A stretch of DNA of 64,000 nucleotides. Source: VXYL01 sp963666465 (GTDB lineage: Bacteria; Pseudomonadota; Gammaproteobacteria; Pseudomonadales; Azotimanducaceae). Made by a program: the position numbers and the translations under genes. The stretch covers positions 496,001-560,000 of the forward strand of contig OY762824.1 of the NCBI GenBank assembly GCA_963666465.1. Reading direction: 5' to 3'. The notes under the pieces were generated by a model that saw nothing but the letters and a program-made list of their open reading frames with translations, did no database searches and was not told the DNA's origin. Shown here one piece after another: positions 42,656 through 51,905 of the stretch (positions are counted from its first letter, which is position 1; every line of letters starts with the position of its first letter).

Positions 42656-43474
42656 ATGGATCTGGGACTCAACGGAAGGCGAGGCATCGTCGTAGGCGGC
42701 AGCCGGGGCATTGGCAAGGCCATCGCGCGCGAGTTGGCGAAGGAAGGCGTTGATCTCGTGCTTGTCGCCCGGGATCAAGACCGGCTTGCCGGCGCGGCGC
42801 AGGAGATCGCTGCCGAATCGGGGCGCCGGGTGCTGGCAATGGCTTGCGACGTGCGCGATCGCGCCCGGGTGGAGGAGATCGTGGACAGTGCCGCGCGAGA
42901 ACTGGGCGGGCTGGAGATTCTGGTCAACAGTGGATCGGCGCCCGGAGGTTCCGCAACAGCCGTCGGGCGCATCGACACCATCGTCGATGAAGACTTCCTC
43001 GATGACTTCAACGTCAAGTACATGGGTGCCTTGCGCTGCGCCCGCGCCGCCATCCCGCATCTGCAGGCGGCGGGGTGGGGTCGCATCGTCAACATCAGCG
43101 GTCTCAACGCCCGCATTGCCGGCAACATGAGCGGCGGCGCCCGCAACGGCTCGCTGGTGCATTTCACCCGCACGCTGGCGCAACAATTGGGCCGCGACGG
43201 CATCACCGTCAACTGCATCCACCCAGGCCTCACCCGCACCGAGCGCACCGCCGACGTCATGGCCGCCCGCGCCGAACGCGCCGGCCTGACGCCGGAGGAA
43301 GTGGAAGCGCGCGACTACGCCGACGACAACCCCCGCGCCAACTCCATCCGCCGCATGGTGGACGCCTCCGAAATCGGTCACATCGCCGCCTTCCTCTGCT
43401 CCGACAAGTCATGGGCCATCAACGGCGAGGTGATCGCCGCGGACGGCGGCGGCAGCCCGTCGGTGTATTACTGA
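42656..43474 (+). CDS. SDR-family protein lacking the YxxxK catalytic pair
   Basis: A 272-residue classical-size SDR. The cofactor motif is GIVVGGSRGIGKAIARELA, the N-N-A-G-like segment is EILVNSGSAPGG, and the Ser is in GRIVNISGLNARIAG. Where YxxxK is expected the sequence reads GGARNGSLVHFTRTLA, so both Tyr and Lys are missing. The C-terminal VNCIHPGLTRTERT and INGEVIAADGGGSPS are normal. AAGGAG precedes the ATG at 42656. Loss of the proton-relay residues implies either altered chemistry or a non-catalytic role. It is divergent from the dioxygenase operon and so may share regulation. Confidence 0.88.
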   Translation: MDLGLNGRRGIVVGGSRGIGKAIARELAKEGVDLVLVARDQDRLAGAAQEIAAESGRRVLAMACDVRDRARVEEIVDSAARELGGLEILVNSGSAPGGSATAVGRIDTIVDEDFLDDFNVKYMGALRCARAAIPHLQAAGWGRIVNISGLNARIAGNMSGGARNGSLVHFTRTLAQQLGRDGITVNCIHPGLTRTERTADVMAARAERAGLTPEEVEARDYADDNPRANSIRRMVDASEIGHIAAFLCSDKSWAINGEVIAADGGGSPSVYY

Positions 43475-43502
43475 GAGAGATGCAGGCGTCGCCCTTGCCT
43501 GG

Positions 43503-44716
43503 TCACCAAGGCGCCGCTGCCAGGCCCGGATAGGGGTGCGGCAGGCCGTCGTCCAGCAGGAACTGCTCCATCGTGACGCCCTTGACGCTCGGCGTCTCGA
43601 ATTCATTGCCGCTGATCACCAAGAGGTTGCGACCTGGGAACGTCCGGGGAAACCAGGCGAAGTCGCCGGGGCCGGTCCGTCCCACCTTCACTTCGTAGAG
43701 CCTGCGGGAGTGGTCCACGAAGTCGATCTCGTGTTCCTTCGAGGCCCAAAACCAGATCGTCTCGGGATCGTCGACCCCCGTGATGGCTTGGCGGCGGAAA
43801 AGCTTGTATGGAAGCACGCCTCCGGCGACGGGGACATGCCCGAACTTCCCTGCGCGTCAGCGGTCGAGGAAGCTTCCCCGGCTGAAGGCTCCTGGGCGAC
43901 GAGCCACTCCAGCCACCGGCCTCTCTCGGTCGCCCCAAGTTCCTTGAATTCGTGGACCGAGGCCATGCGATTGGGCGCGAAGGCGAGGGCCACCGAGAGA
44001 TTGATGAAGTGGAACTTCGCTGGCTTGCGCTGCTGGGGCAGGTCCTTGTTGTGGTCCCATTGGTACGAGGGCAGCACCGCCAATGCGTCGGAAAGCTGCT
44101 CGATGTAGCCCGATGCGACCGTGTTGTTGGCGAGTCCCGACTCGCGGGCGAGCTTGAGATAGCCCGTCCGCGAGCCTCCCTGCACGAACAGGGTGCGCAT
44201 CAACGCGATCAGGAACTGGCGCGACCGGCCGCTCCTCGCCATTTCGCCGATCACCCAGTCGCGGATCATCTCGAAGAAGTAGGCCGGGATGCGCTCGAAC
44301 TGCCAGATCTCGCTGGCGGCAACGGGGGAACCTCCCGACAGGAGGTATGCGATCCACGTGTCCTCGCCCAACTCGCTGTGGAATTGCGAGTGGAAGTAAC
44401 TTGTAGCCTACGCCGCAGAAAAGGTAGTCGGTGCGCGCCAGCTTGCCCTTGCGGCCGGGCAGTCGTTCGGAGCCGCGACGAATGTCCGTCGCGCGAGCCC
44501 CGGTGGTGACGAGAAGCACATCGCGCAGAACCGGCGGTCGGCCAATCGCTTGACCGCTACCTCCCACTGAGGCAGAGCGGTGATTTCGTCAATGAACAGT
44601 CGGCGCACCGGCGCTCTGGATGCGAACATCGGAATCAGGTCCACGGATGTGCCGTTCGAGGTCAGCGGCGTCGGTCAACTCGTCGCCGTTGAGAATGTAG
44701 GCCGAACCGGCGCCGT
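43503..44716 (-). pseudogene. Broken AAA_14/DUF4143-type ATPase
   Basis: Fragments in several frames, in order, make up one protein. DLIPMFASRAPVRRLFIDEI (Walker B region) is followed by VLLVTTGARATDIRRGSERL and then a long piece from DTWIAYLLSGGSPVAASEIW to FKELGATERGRWLEWLVAQE. The last piece is DPETIWFWASKEHEIDFVDH with RRLYEVKVGR, the nuclease-like core. The P-loop end is missing. At least three frame changes separate the pieces. Length without lesions would be about 400 residues. It resembles the intact ATPases at 5517-6926 and 18521-19678 in layout but is a different subtype. Confidence 0.75.
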
Positions 44717-45826
44717 ACGTTAACAGTCAAGACGATGGCGTTTCGAGGTGCCGGGCTAGGGCGTGTTGATACCTCGCAAGCACCGCGACACGCGCGCTCC
44801 GTTACGGGAGGCTGAAGGCGAAGTGCTCGGCGCCGGAGGGTGGGCCCATGCGGCCGCCGCCGGCGGCGATGACCACGTATTGCTTGCCGTCCACGCTGTA
44901 AATGGCGGGGGTGGAGAAGGCGGCGGCGGTGAGTTCGTTTCCCAGAGGATGGCGCCGTCTTCGGTGTCGTAGGCGCGGAACTTCATGTCGGGGGTTGCGC
45001 CGATGAAGATGAGGCCAGACCCGGTGACTGCCGGGCCGCCGTAGTTCACCGCGCCGAAGCCGAGGTCAGGGTGGGTGGGGTAGTTGCCGAAGGGCACCTT
45101 CCAGACGATTTCGCCGGTGGCGAGATCGATGGAGTTCAGGGTGCCCCAGGCGAGGTGCGCCGACGAAGTCCGGCGTTGCCGAGCCGGTGGGGACGAAGAG
45201 CAGGCCCCGTTCCTCGTCGAGTGCCGTGGCGGTCCAGGCGTTGGCGCTGCCGGCGTTCGCAAGGGAACCCTCTGCCCACGTCTCCGAACCGCGCTCGCCG
45301 GGTGCCGGGATCATGTTGAATTGCCAGACGAGCTCGCCGTCGATGGCGCTGAAGGCGCGGATGGAGCCGGGGAAGGAGTCCGCCCACTCGGATGTGGAAA
45401 GCCGGTGATGATCTTGTCCTCGAATACGACGCCGGGGGCGGTGAGGGCGAAGTGGCCGCCGCGATCGTCTTCCTTTGGACGCATGTTGAGCTTGCCGCCT
45501 CTGCCAAAGGACTCGACCAGCGAGCCGTCGTCGGCGTTGAGGGCGATGAGTTCGGCACCGGCAGCGAAGAGGATGCGGCGGTCCCTTCCGCGTTCCCACT
45601 ACATGAGACCGCGCTGGGCGGCGCTTGGCAGGTCGAGCTCCTCGTTGCGCCATACCTCCTTGCCGGTGGCGGCATTCAGGGCAAATGGCACGACGGACGG
45701 GGAGAGGCCATAGAGGGCGCCGTCCACCACCAAGGGGCTGGTGTACATGGTTCCCTGCGGCTCGCCGGAGTTGTACACCCATGCGAGTTCGAGCTGGCCG
45801 ACGTTGTCGCGGTTGATCTGATCTAG

Positions 45827-47444
45827 CAGCCTGTCGGACTTAGGGCGCAGATTTCACAAATGGCGCCTTCCGAGTCGAGGGGGTTGGGGCAGATGCCGAA
45901 GTTCCTGCAGCGGGACCGATCGCAGCCCTGTCTGCTGCCGCCGGACATGCGGGACTGGCTGCCGGAAGACGACCTGGCGCACTTCGTGGTCGAGGCGGTG
46001 GAACGCGTGCCGATGGATTCGTTCCAGGTGAACGAGCGCGGCACGGGCTCGGCGCAGTGCCACCCGCGGACGATGCTGGCGCTGCCGGTGCACTGCTGCG
46101 CGAACGGGATCTTCGGCTCTCGCCGGATCGAGCGCGCGACCTGCCGGGACATTGGGGTTCGGCACGTGGCGGCGAACTGTCACCCGGACCACGACACGAT
46201 CTGCACGTTTCGGCGCAACAGCTTCGAGGCGGTCTCGGCGGCGTTCCCGGAGGTGCTGCCGCTGGCGAAGGAACCGAAGCCGCTGCGTGTCGGGACGGCG
46301 AGCGTGGACGGCACGAAGGTGGACGCGAACGCGAACAGGCGCAACGGCATCCGCCACGACCGCGCGTTGGAGTTGCGCGAGCGGTTGGGCGTTGAGATCG
46401 AGGGCTTGCTGGATCGGGCGGAGCAGGCCGACGCGGCCGCCGCGCCGGACCCGCAGGGTCTGCCGGAGGAGCTGTCGCGGCGGGAGACGCTGAAGGCGAA
46501 GCTGGACAAGGCCTGCGCGGAGCTGGAGCGTCGGGCGAAGTCGCGCGCGGACTCGGAGCGCGCGGAGTGCGAGCGCAAGGTGGAGGCGCGGGAGGAGCGA
46601 GAGGGCTCGCGCAAGGGGAGGGCGATCAAGGCGCCCGAAGAGGAGCCGCGGGACGAGGAGCGGATCAACCTGACGGACGCCGACAGTTCGCCGATGCGCA
46701 GGAGCCGGCGCCATGAGCACCGCCAGGCGTGCAACGCGCAGGCGGCGGTGGACGCGGACGGCAGTCGGCTGGTGCTGGGTTCGCGGGTGAGCGTGAGCGC
46801 GAGCGACCGCAACGAGCTGGTGGCGGACGTGGAGGCGATGCCGGCGGCGTTGGGTGCGGCGGATCGGGTGCTGGCGGACGGCGGCTGCGCGACGGGCAGC
46901 GAGGTTTCGGAGCTGGAAGGGCGCGGCGTGGAGGTGCTGGTGGCGACCGGGGCGGAAGGCGGACGGCGCCGGCACGACTTTCGGCCGGAGCCGCCGCCGA
47001 AGCCGGCGAAGGAGCCGCGGGCGGAGTGGATCAAGGCGATGCGGGAGAGGATGGAGCTGCCGGAGAACCGGGCGCACTGCCGCTTGCGCAGGCATGCGGT
47101 GGAGCCGGCGTTCGGGATCGTGAAGCAGGCGATGGGCTTTCGGCAGTTCCCGCTGCGAGGCGTCGAGAAGGTGGAGGGCGAGTGGAAGCTGGTGACGCTG
47201 GCCTGCAGCTGCCGACGCCTGCACAGGCTGATGTTGGCCTGACGGGGTCATGGGGGGCGAAACTCGGCGTGTCGGAGGCCGCTGCAGGGTCGGAAAGGGC
47301 CTCTGGACCCCATCGGCGGCCGATGGCGGGGTGCGACCCCCGTTTCAGCCGCAACGACCCATCTGAACAGCCACAGGGGGCATCGTTCAAGCAGGCGCCA
47401 AGTCCCTTCCGCGCACGCCTGCCGCGCCCAAGTCCGACAGGCTG
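45827..47444 (+). mobile_element. Complete IS1182-family insertion sequence
   Basis: The ends cagcctgtcggactta... and ...aagtccgacaggctg are inverted repeats of one another. CTAG flanks both sides (45823-45826 and 47445-47448) as a target duplication. The element is 1618 bp with one intact transposase. Removing it with one CTAG rejoins the quinoprotein frame SHYSEL-DQINRDN, which proves the insertion site. Another copy is cut by the left window edge and a lone end lies at 58 kb. Confidence 0.93.
45893..47242 (+). CDS. IS1182-family DDE transposase
   Basis: A 449-residue protein with an N-terminal block (DWLPEDDLAHFVVEAVERV) and the first catalytic Asp in TASVDGTKVDANANRR. A charged coiled-coil-like insert (about residues 195-255, ERRAKSRADSERAECERK onward) follows. 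The second Asp is in RVLADGGCATGSE and the Glu in VEPAFGIVKQAMGFRQFPLR. The ATG at 45893 gives MPKFLQRDRSQPCLL, like the related transposase at the window start. The frame is intact, so the element may be active. It is oriented opposite to the gene it interrupts. Confidence 0.92.
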   Translation: MPKFLQRDRSQPCLLPPDMRDWLPEDDLAHFVVEAVERVPMDSFQVNERGTGSAQCHPRTMLALPVHCCANGIFGSRRIERATCRDIGVRHVAANCHPDHDTICTFRRNSFEAVSAAFPEVLPLAKEPKPLRVGTASVDGTKVDANANRRNGIRHDRALELRERLGVEIEGLLDRAEQADAAAAPDPQGLPEELSRRETLKAKLDKACAELERRAKSRADSERAECERKVEAREEREGSRKGRAIKAPEEEPRDEERINLTDADSSPMRRSRRHEHRQACNAQAAVDADGSRLVLGSRVSVSASDRNELVADVEAMPAALGAADRVLADGGCATGSEVSELEGRGVEVLVATGAEGGRRRHDFRPEPPPKPAKEPRAEWIKAMRERMELPENRAHCRLRRHAVEPAFGIVKQAMGFRQFPLRGVEKVEGEWKLVTLACSCRRLHRLMLA

Positions 47445-47585
47445 CTAGCTCGGAGTAGTGGCTGCGTCTGGAGTCGCCGAGATAGACGGGCCAGTCCACG
47501 TCGCTTGCTTCGCTCTCTGGCGCGCCCAGCAAGAGCAAGCCGAGCGCGGTTAGCGCCGCTGCCTTTGGGCGGGTCAGCAAGGAAC

Positions 47586-49196
47586 TCAGGCCGCCTTTCC
47601 TTCAGGCACCGGCTCGCCAGCCGCTCGAGCCCGCTCCAGCCGGTTCGCCTCTTCCGGAATGAGCCTTGCCCGCAGCAGCACCAGAAACACCCCAGGGATC
47701 GCCAGCAATGCCACCGATGCCAGCAGGCTCGTGCGCAGTGCCTCGGCTGGCGCCTGGCCGGCGGCGGTCAGCACGTCGCTGATTTCGCCCACGGCATAGG
47801 GACCGAGGGCAAGGCCGACGGTGGCCATGAGGAGATAGAAGGCGGAAGCGAGGGCCCTCATGCGCGGCATGACGAGATCGTTCACGGTGCTGGCGGCGGC
47901 GCCGATCCAGCAGGAGGAGAAAATGCTGACGAGGAAGTTGAAGATGTAGGCGACGATGAGGTCGTTGGTGAGCAAGAGACCAAGGGCGGTTGGCGCGGTG
48001 AGGACGACCGAGCCGATGCCCACATACACCCTCGCGTTGCCGGTGCGCTCCTTCAGGCGATCGGCGATCACTCCGCCGGCGGTGACGCCGAACAGACCCG
48101 CAAGGGCGTAGGACGCGCCCAAGACGAGCCCGGCTTCGCCGGCGCCGATGCCGTGGACGCGCATGAAGTAGGGCGGCGCCCACGCGGCGAAGGCGTAGGT
48201 GACGAGGGAAATGGTCGGGAAGCCCACGGCGGCGTAGATGAAGGCGCGGCTGCCGAACATCATGGCGAAGGCGGGGGCGTCGCGCAGGCTCAGGGCCTGA
48301 ATCCACGAGAAAGCCGCGTATGTGCCGATGCCGAGCGCGATCCACTGCTCTGGATCACCGGTCAGGACGATCAGCGCCCAGGCCGCAGCCGCGACCACCG
48401 CCGCGCCGATCAGGTTGCGAACGACCGGCGCGCTGGAGGTCTGTTCCCGTGCCAGGGTGATGACCGTGAAGGGGGGCAGCACGGACATCAGTTCCTTCCA
48501 CGTCTCCCGAAACGGATGCGGATGGGGGGGCGTGACCAGGCCCTCGCTCTGGCCCCGAACTGGCTCGCGCAGGGTGTAAACCCAAAGCGCCATCAGAAGG
48601 CCCGGGATGCCCACCGTGAGGTAGGCCGCCTGCCAGCCCTTGAGACCGAACGGCGCCGTCGCAGGCTCGGGATACATCTGATCCCAGCCGTCCACCACCC
48701 AGCCGCCGATGAAGATGCCGACGCCGGCGCCTATGTAGATGCCACTCGAATAGATGGCGAGCACGGTGGCGCGGAGCCTGGGGGAGAAATAGTCCGACAG
48801 CATGGAGAACGCCGCTGGCGTTGCGCTCGCCTCGCCGATGCCGACACCGACTCGATACGAGGCGAGGGCCGTGAAGCTGCGCGCCGTGCCGGACAGCGCG
48901 GTCATGAGGCTCCAGAAGCCAAGGCCGATGGCGATGAGGTTCTTGCGGGTCCAGGTGTCCGCCAGCTTGCCGAGCGGAATGCCGAAGATGGCGTAGAAAA
49001 CGGCGAACGCGGTGCCATAGAGAAAGCCGATCTGCGCGTCCGAGATGCCGATGTCGGCTTTGATCTCCTCGGCAAGGATGGTGATGATCTGCCGATCCAC
49101 GAAGTTGAAGATGTAAACGATGACGAGAACGATGGTGACGTAGCCGGCATAGCGCCCACCAACCGCCGGCGCCTCCTTCCCGTCCACTTCAGCCAT
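47586..49196 (-). CDS. MFS transporter, spinster-like
   Basis: A 536-residue carrier with about twelve or more hydrophobic helices. The N-terminal YIFNFVDRQIITILAEEIK carries the DRQ motif, followed by GKLADTWTRKNLIAIG (motif A). A long central loop (LREPVRGQSEGLVTPPHPHP) separates the two halves, and two additional helices seem present near residues 265-310. GGAGGGAGAC precedes the ATG at 49196. The interrupted PQQ dehydrogenase follows after 5 bases, so a periplasmic quinoprotein was coexpressed with this carrier. Substrate unknown. Confidence 0.88.
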   Translation of the reverse strand: MAEVDGKEAPAVGGRYAGYVTIVLVIVYIFNFVDRQIITILAEEIKADIGISDAQIGFLYGTAFAVFYAIFGIPLGKLADTWTRKNLIAIGLGFWSLMTALSGTARSFTALASYRVGVGIGEASATPAAFSMLSDYFSPRLRATVLAIYSSGIYIGAGVGIFIGGWVVDGWDQMYPEPATAPFGLKGWQAAYLTVGIPGLLMALWVYTLREPVRGQSEGLVTPPHPHPFRETWKELMSVLPPFTVITLAREQTSSAPVVRNLIGAAVVAAAAWALIVLTGDPEQWIALGIGTYAAFSWIQALSLRDAPAFAMMFGSRAFIYAAVGFPTISLVTYAFAAWAPPYFMRVHGIGAGEAGLVLGASYALAGLFGVTAGGVIADRLKERTGNARVYVGIGSVVLTAPTALGLLLTNDLIVAYIFNFLVSIFSSCWIGAAASTVNDLVMPRMRALASAFYLLMATVGLALGPYAVGEISDVLTAAGQAPAEALRTSLLASVALLAIPGVFLVLLRARLIPEEANRLERARAAGEPVPEGKAA

Positions 49197-49346
49197 GTCA
49201 GTCTCCCTCCTCTATGAGCGGCAAGCCTACCTGACTTCCACGACGGCGCTTGGCCGCACTTCCGGCGGGTAGGGGTGCAAGACGTCGGACGTCGCCGTTG
49301 TTCGACGCAGGCTTGCAGGTACGGTGGGCAAGGTGGAGAGGCGTCT

Positions 49347-49919
49347 CTACCCGCAAGCGGTCGGTGCCTGAGCCACGAGCCGTCGTATCCCGTTGACGAA
49401 CATGCGGAAGCTGTGGGAGCCGTTTGAATCTGGAGATAGCCTGCGGCCGATGGCCCTGGAGCCTGCGACCTTCTGATAGACGTTGCCCGTGATTACCTGA
49501 AGCTCCCTCGATGGAACGTGAATCGTGTCCGGCAGGCGGTACTTCCTTCGTCCGCCGAGCCCTTGCAGACCGTCGATGTGCAGTGCTCTTTCCACTGCCG
49601 CCAAGTCGCCGAAGTACCAGCTCTCAAGTTCCCGGCACGCGATTCGCACGAGCGTGCATGGCCGTCCAGCACGCCTGCACTTCGCCTGGAGGTCGTCCTT
49701 CAGTTGCTTGCAGTCAGATGCATCCTGGTCGCGCACGATGACGAACTGCGTGTCGGGCTTGCGCCATCCACGCAGCTTACGCTCGATGTTTGCGTCCAAG
49801 TGCTGCCTTCCCTCAAAGACGATGAACTCGGGAACGACGTTCGGCGGAAGGATGCTCGGCAGGAGCCCCTTGAGCATCTCGCGAGCGGAGGGTTCTTCCA
49901 ACAGGAAAGCGAGGATCAT
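49347..49919 (-). CDS. DUF4276-family (TOPRIM-like) protein of an ATPase pair
   Basis: About 190 residues. It begins MILAFLLEEPSAREMLKGLL with the catalytic-type Glu of TOPRIM-like folds. EFIVFEGRQHLDANIERKL comes next, then FVIVRDQDASDCKQLKDDL (DxD) and VRIACRELESWYFGD. This matches DUF4276, which pairs with SMC/OLD-like ATPases. The ATG at 49919 overlaps the ATPase stop by 4 bp. It probably supplies the nuclease activity of a two-gene defence module resembling OLD or AbiL-type systems. Which named system it belongs to needs a search. Confidence 0.83.
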   Translation of the reverse strand: MILAFLLEEPSAREMLKGLLPSILPPNVVPEFIVFEGRQHLDANIERKLRGWRKPDTQFVIVRDQDASDCKQLKDDLQAKCRRAGRPCTLVRIACRELESWYFGDLAAVERALHIDGLQGLGGRRKYRLPDTIHVPSRELQVITGNVYQKVAGSRAIGRRLSPDSNGSHSFRMFVNGIRRLVAQAPTACG

Positions 49920-51106
49920 GGATACGGATCGGCACCTTCGAAAAAGCCTTGCCTCCACAGGTATCCAAGTTGGTCCCCGTCCCTCATGTAGGCGGCGACT
50001 TGCTCGTTTTCGCTGGCCCGGTGAATGCGGGTCGAGCCTGCATCCTTCTGCAACCAGTACACCTCCTCGGTGTTGGCGGCATTCAGGAAATCTGGCGAGT
50101 GCGTGGAGACCAACACCTGCCCGCTACGATTCGCGTAGGCACGGAACTCCTCCGCGAGTTCCCAAAGCAAGGTTGGATAAAGCTGGTTCTCTGGTTCTTC
50201 GACGCACAGCAGCGGGTGCGGATCGGGGTCATGCAGCAATGTTAGGTAGGCGAGCATCTTGATCGTGCCGTCAGACACGTAACGGGCTAGGAACGGCGCC
50301 TCGAACGCGCCGTCCTGGAAACGTAGCAGAATCCGCCCGTCCTCGGTTTGCATTGCGTCCACGCGAGTGAGGTTGGGGATACGCTGCTTGAGCTTCTCCA
50401 GTATGGTGCGGAAGACCTCTTGGTGGTGGTCGTGGAGATACTTGACGACTAGCGAGAGATTCTCGCCCTCACGCGACAAGTGGTTCGAGACATCCACTTC
50501 CGATTCCGGCCTCGCACGGCCGATGTGGAAGTTGGAAACGTGCCAGCGCTCGATTAGGTCGCCAAGTGCCACGAGGGCAGGGAACTGCTTGAATTGGGCA
50601 AGTCCCTTGATTGCAAGAAGGTCAGGAGACTTGAGCGATTGTTCGTCGCGGCGTAGCTGCCCCTCGTCACGCACCTCCTCCGCTTCGTTGGTGACGGCAT
50701 ATCCTTGTCCTCTTCGGAAATCGAGCAAGTGCCAAGGCTTGCCGCGGTGGAACCTGCGATAGCAGAGAGTCTCGCGTTCCACTACCGGCCCGCTTTTGTC
50801 TGAGCCAATCCGAAGGTCGTAGGTGACGAGGGGCTTGCCGGGCTCCAATCGAAACTTTACCTGGATTTCGATCGGCCCTTCGGTGTTGCGGCTGCGCACC
50901 TCCTCGAAGCCGCGGCTGCCGCCGATCCTGGCCAGGGCCGATCGCACGTTGCTGTTCATGGCGTCCCGGAGGAATCCGAACACCGCGAACAAGGTCGACT
51001 TCCCGCTCCCGTTGGCGCCAACAAGGATTGCAAGGCGTGGGATGTCGCGCATGTCGAAGTCCCGGAAGGCGCGGAAGTTCCTGACGCGAATTCGTTCGAT
51101 GTGCAT
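49916..51106 (-). CDS. AAA ATPase (OLD/SMC-like) of a two-gene defence module
   Basis: About 396 residues. The N-terminus MHIERIRVRNFRAFRDFDMR leads into the P-loop LAILVGANGSGKSTLFAVFG, characteristic of AAA_21/OLD-like ATPases. The C-terminal half has the ABC-like signature RYVSDGTIKMLAYLTLL, Walker B LLCVEEPENQLYPTLL and the switch QVLVSTHSPDFLN. The ATG at 51106 is preferred to an upstream ATG at 51151. The DUF4276 gene follows with a 4 bp overlap. The ATPase would sense or clamp nucleic acid and license the partner nuclease. A worn copy of its first 55 bases lies just upstream. Confidence 0.87.
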   Translation of the reverse strand: MHIERIRVRNFRAFRDFDMRDIPRLAILVGANGSGKSTLFAVFGFLRDAMNSNVRSALARIGGSRGFEEVRSRNTEGPIEIQVKFRLEPGKPLVTYDLRIGSDKSGPVVERETLCYRRFHRGKPWHLLDFRRGQGYAVTNEAEEVRDEGQLRRDEQSLKSPDLLAIKGLAQFKQFPALVALGDLIERWHVSNFHIGRARPESEVDVSNHLSREGENLSLVVKYLHDHHQEVFRTILEKLKQRIPNLTRVDAMQTEDGRILLRFQDGAFEAPFLARYVSDGTIKMLAYLTLLHDPDPHPLLCVEEPENQLYPTLLWELAEEFRAYANRSGQVLVSTHSPDFLNAANTEEVYWLQKDAGSTRIHRASENEQVAAYMRDGDQLGYLWRQGFFEGADPYP

Positions 51107-51257
51107 CGCCTGGCCGCTCTCGCAATGTTTAGTCGGGTGGGTCGCATCCACGCCGTCCGCTTGAGATTACTCGAATTGGGCTCCGGCGCGCTTCAGGGTT
51201 GCGCCGTGAACGGGCGCAGACAGGCTCCAGCATCGTATCGACGTCGAGCGAACGCCA

Positions 51258-51313
51258 CATGTCGCCGTCCCGGAAGGCGCGGAAATCACGGACCGTATGC
51301 GCTCGATCTGCAT
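51258..51313 (-). pseudogene. Relic of the ATPase gene 5' end
   Basis: This stretch repeats the first ~55 bases of the ATPase gene (51052-51106) with scattered changes. Both copies share cccggaaggcgcggaa and a cat start. The downstream continuation of the relic diverges at once. It points to a partial tandem duplication or the remains of a second module replaced by recombination. Confidence 0.65.
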
Positions 51314-51387
51314 GGCTGGAAAGTGACGCGGCGGTTGCGTGCAGTCTGCCGTGCATGGCGAGTCCCAGGGGGCCCGGTGCTGCAGTC

Positions 51388-51902
51388 CTACCCCGGGCGA
51401 CCCATCATTTCCCGGGCGCGAATTGCCGCGTTCTCCCACGACTGCCGCGCGGCGGGGTTGTTTGCGCCAGGGGGCGAGGCGGCCCACGCGTCGATCAGCC
51501 TTTCCTCGAGGCCCGCCACCGCGTCGGCAAGACGACGCACGCGCCGCTGTGCCTTACTACTGCCCAATGCGATCACAGGTCGTCCGGGCAGCAGGTTGAG
51601 CTGACGCGCAAGGTAGCGTGCGCCACACGCCGACACGGCCCCCACTGGGACGGAGCCTCCCTCCGTCGGCGCGGAACACAGGTAGGTTTCGCTTATCCAG
51701 GTCCTGCGGAGTTGCTCGTCCAGGGACCCGTCCGGCAGAAGGAGTGCGAGGATCGTTCGCATGTTTGCGTGAAAGCAGGGCTGCTTGCTGCATCCGCAGT
51801 GCCCATCGTAGTTGCGCCGGGTATTTGCGGATGCTTGCTCGATGATGGACCGTAGGCCGGCTTCAGGATGTCGACCAGCTCAACCGCCGACATCCCTGCC
51901 AC
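51388..51902 (-). pseudogene. Uracil-DNA glycosylase-like protein relic
   Basis: The C-terminal part resembles family 4/5-type uracil-DNA glycosylases: RTWISETYLCSAPTEGG, CGARYLARQLNLLPG and RPVIALGSSKAQRRVR. It is preceded by a Cys-rich stretch GHCGCSKQPCF. The N-terminal part MSAVELVDILKPAYGPS is in another frame. One base missing near 51854 would join them to SIIEQASANTRRNYDGH. The glycosylase catalytic Asp/Asn motif is not obvious, so homology is tentative. Confidence 0.5.
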
Positions 51903-51905
51903 ACC

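Larger units (their letters stand above)
44802..47580 (-). pseudogene. PQQ-dependent dehydrogenase, split by IS1182 and frameshifted
   Basis: The 5' part (47449-47580, TTG start) encodes a signal peptide, AALTALGLLLLGAPESEA, then DWPVYLGDSRRSHYSEL. Beyond the IS the protein resumes DQINRDNVGQLELAWVYNSG, the usual quinoprotein continuation. More beta-propeller pieces follow in several frames: GKEVWRNEELDLP, SAIDGELVWQFNMIPAPGE, GEIVWKVPFGNYPTHPDLG and FAFSLP at the end. These match membrane-anchored or periplasmic PQQ-dependent glucose/alcohol dehydrogenases. The gene follows the MFS gene by 5 bases on the same strand, so transport and periplasmic oxidation were once coupled. Insertion plus later frameshifts make it inactive. 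Confidence 0.82.

Noticed and set aside
46500..46640. Repetitive charged segment in the transposase considered as a separate coiled-coil gene
   Set aside because: It is in frame with the transposase on both sides and fits a lineage-specific insert.
45854..47251. Minus-strand open frame across the IS1182 transposase
   Set aside because: It is Arg/Pro/His-rich and lacks motifs; the plus-strand transposase has the DDE residues.
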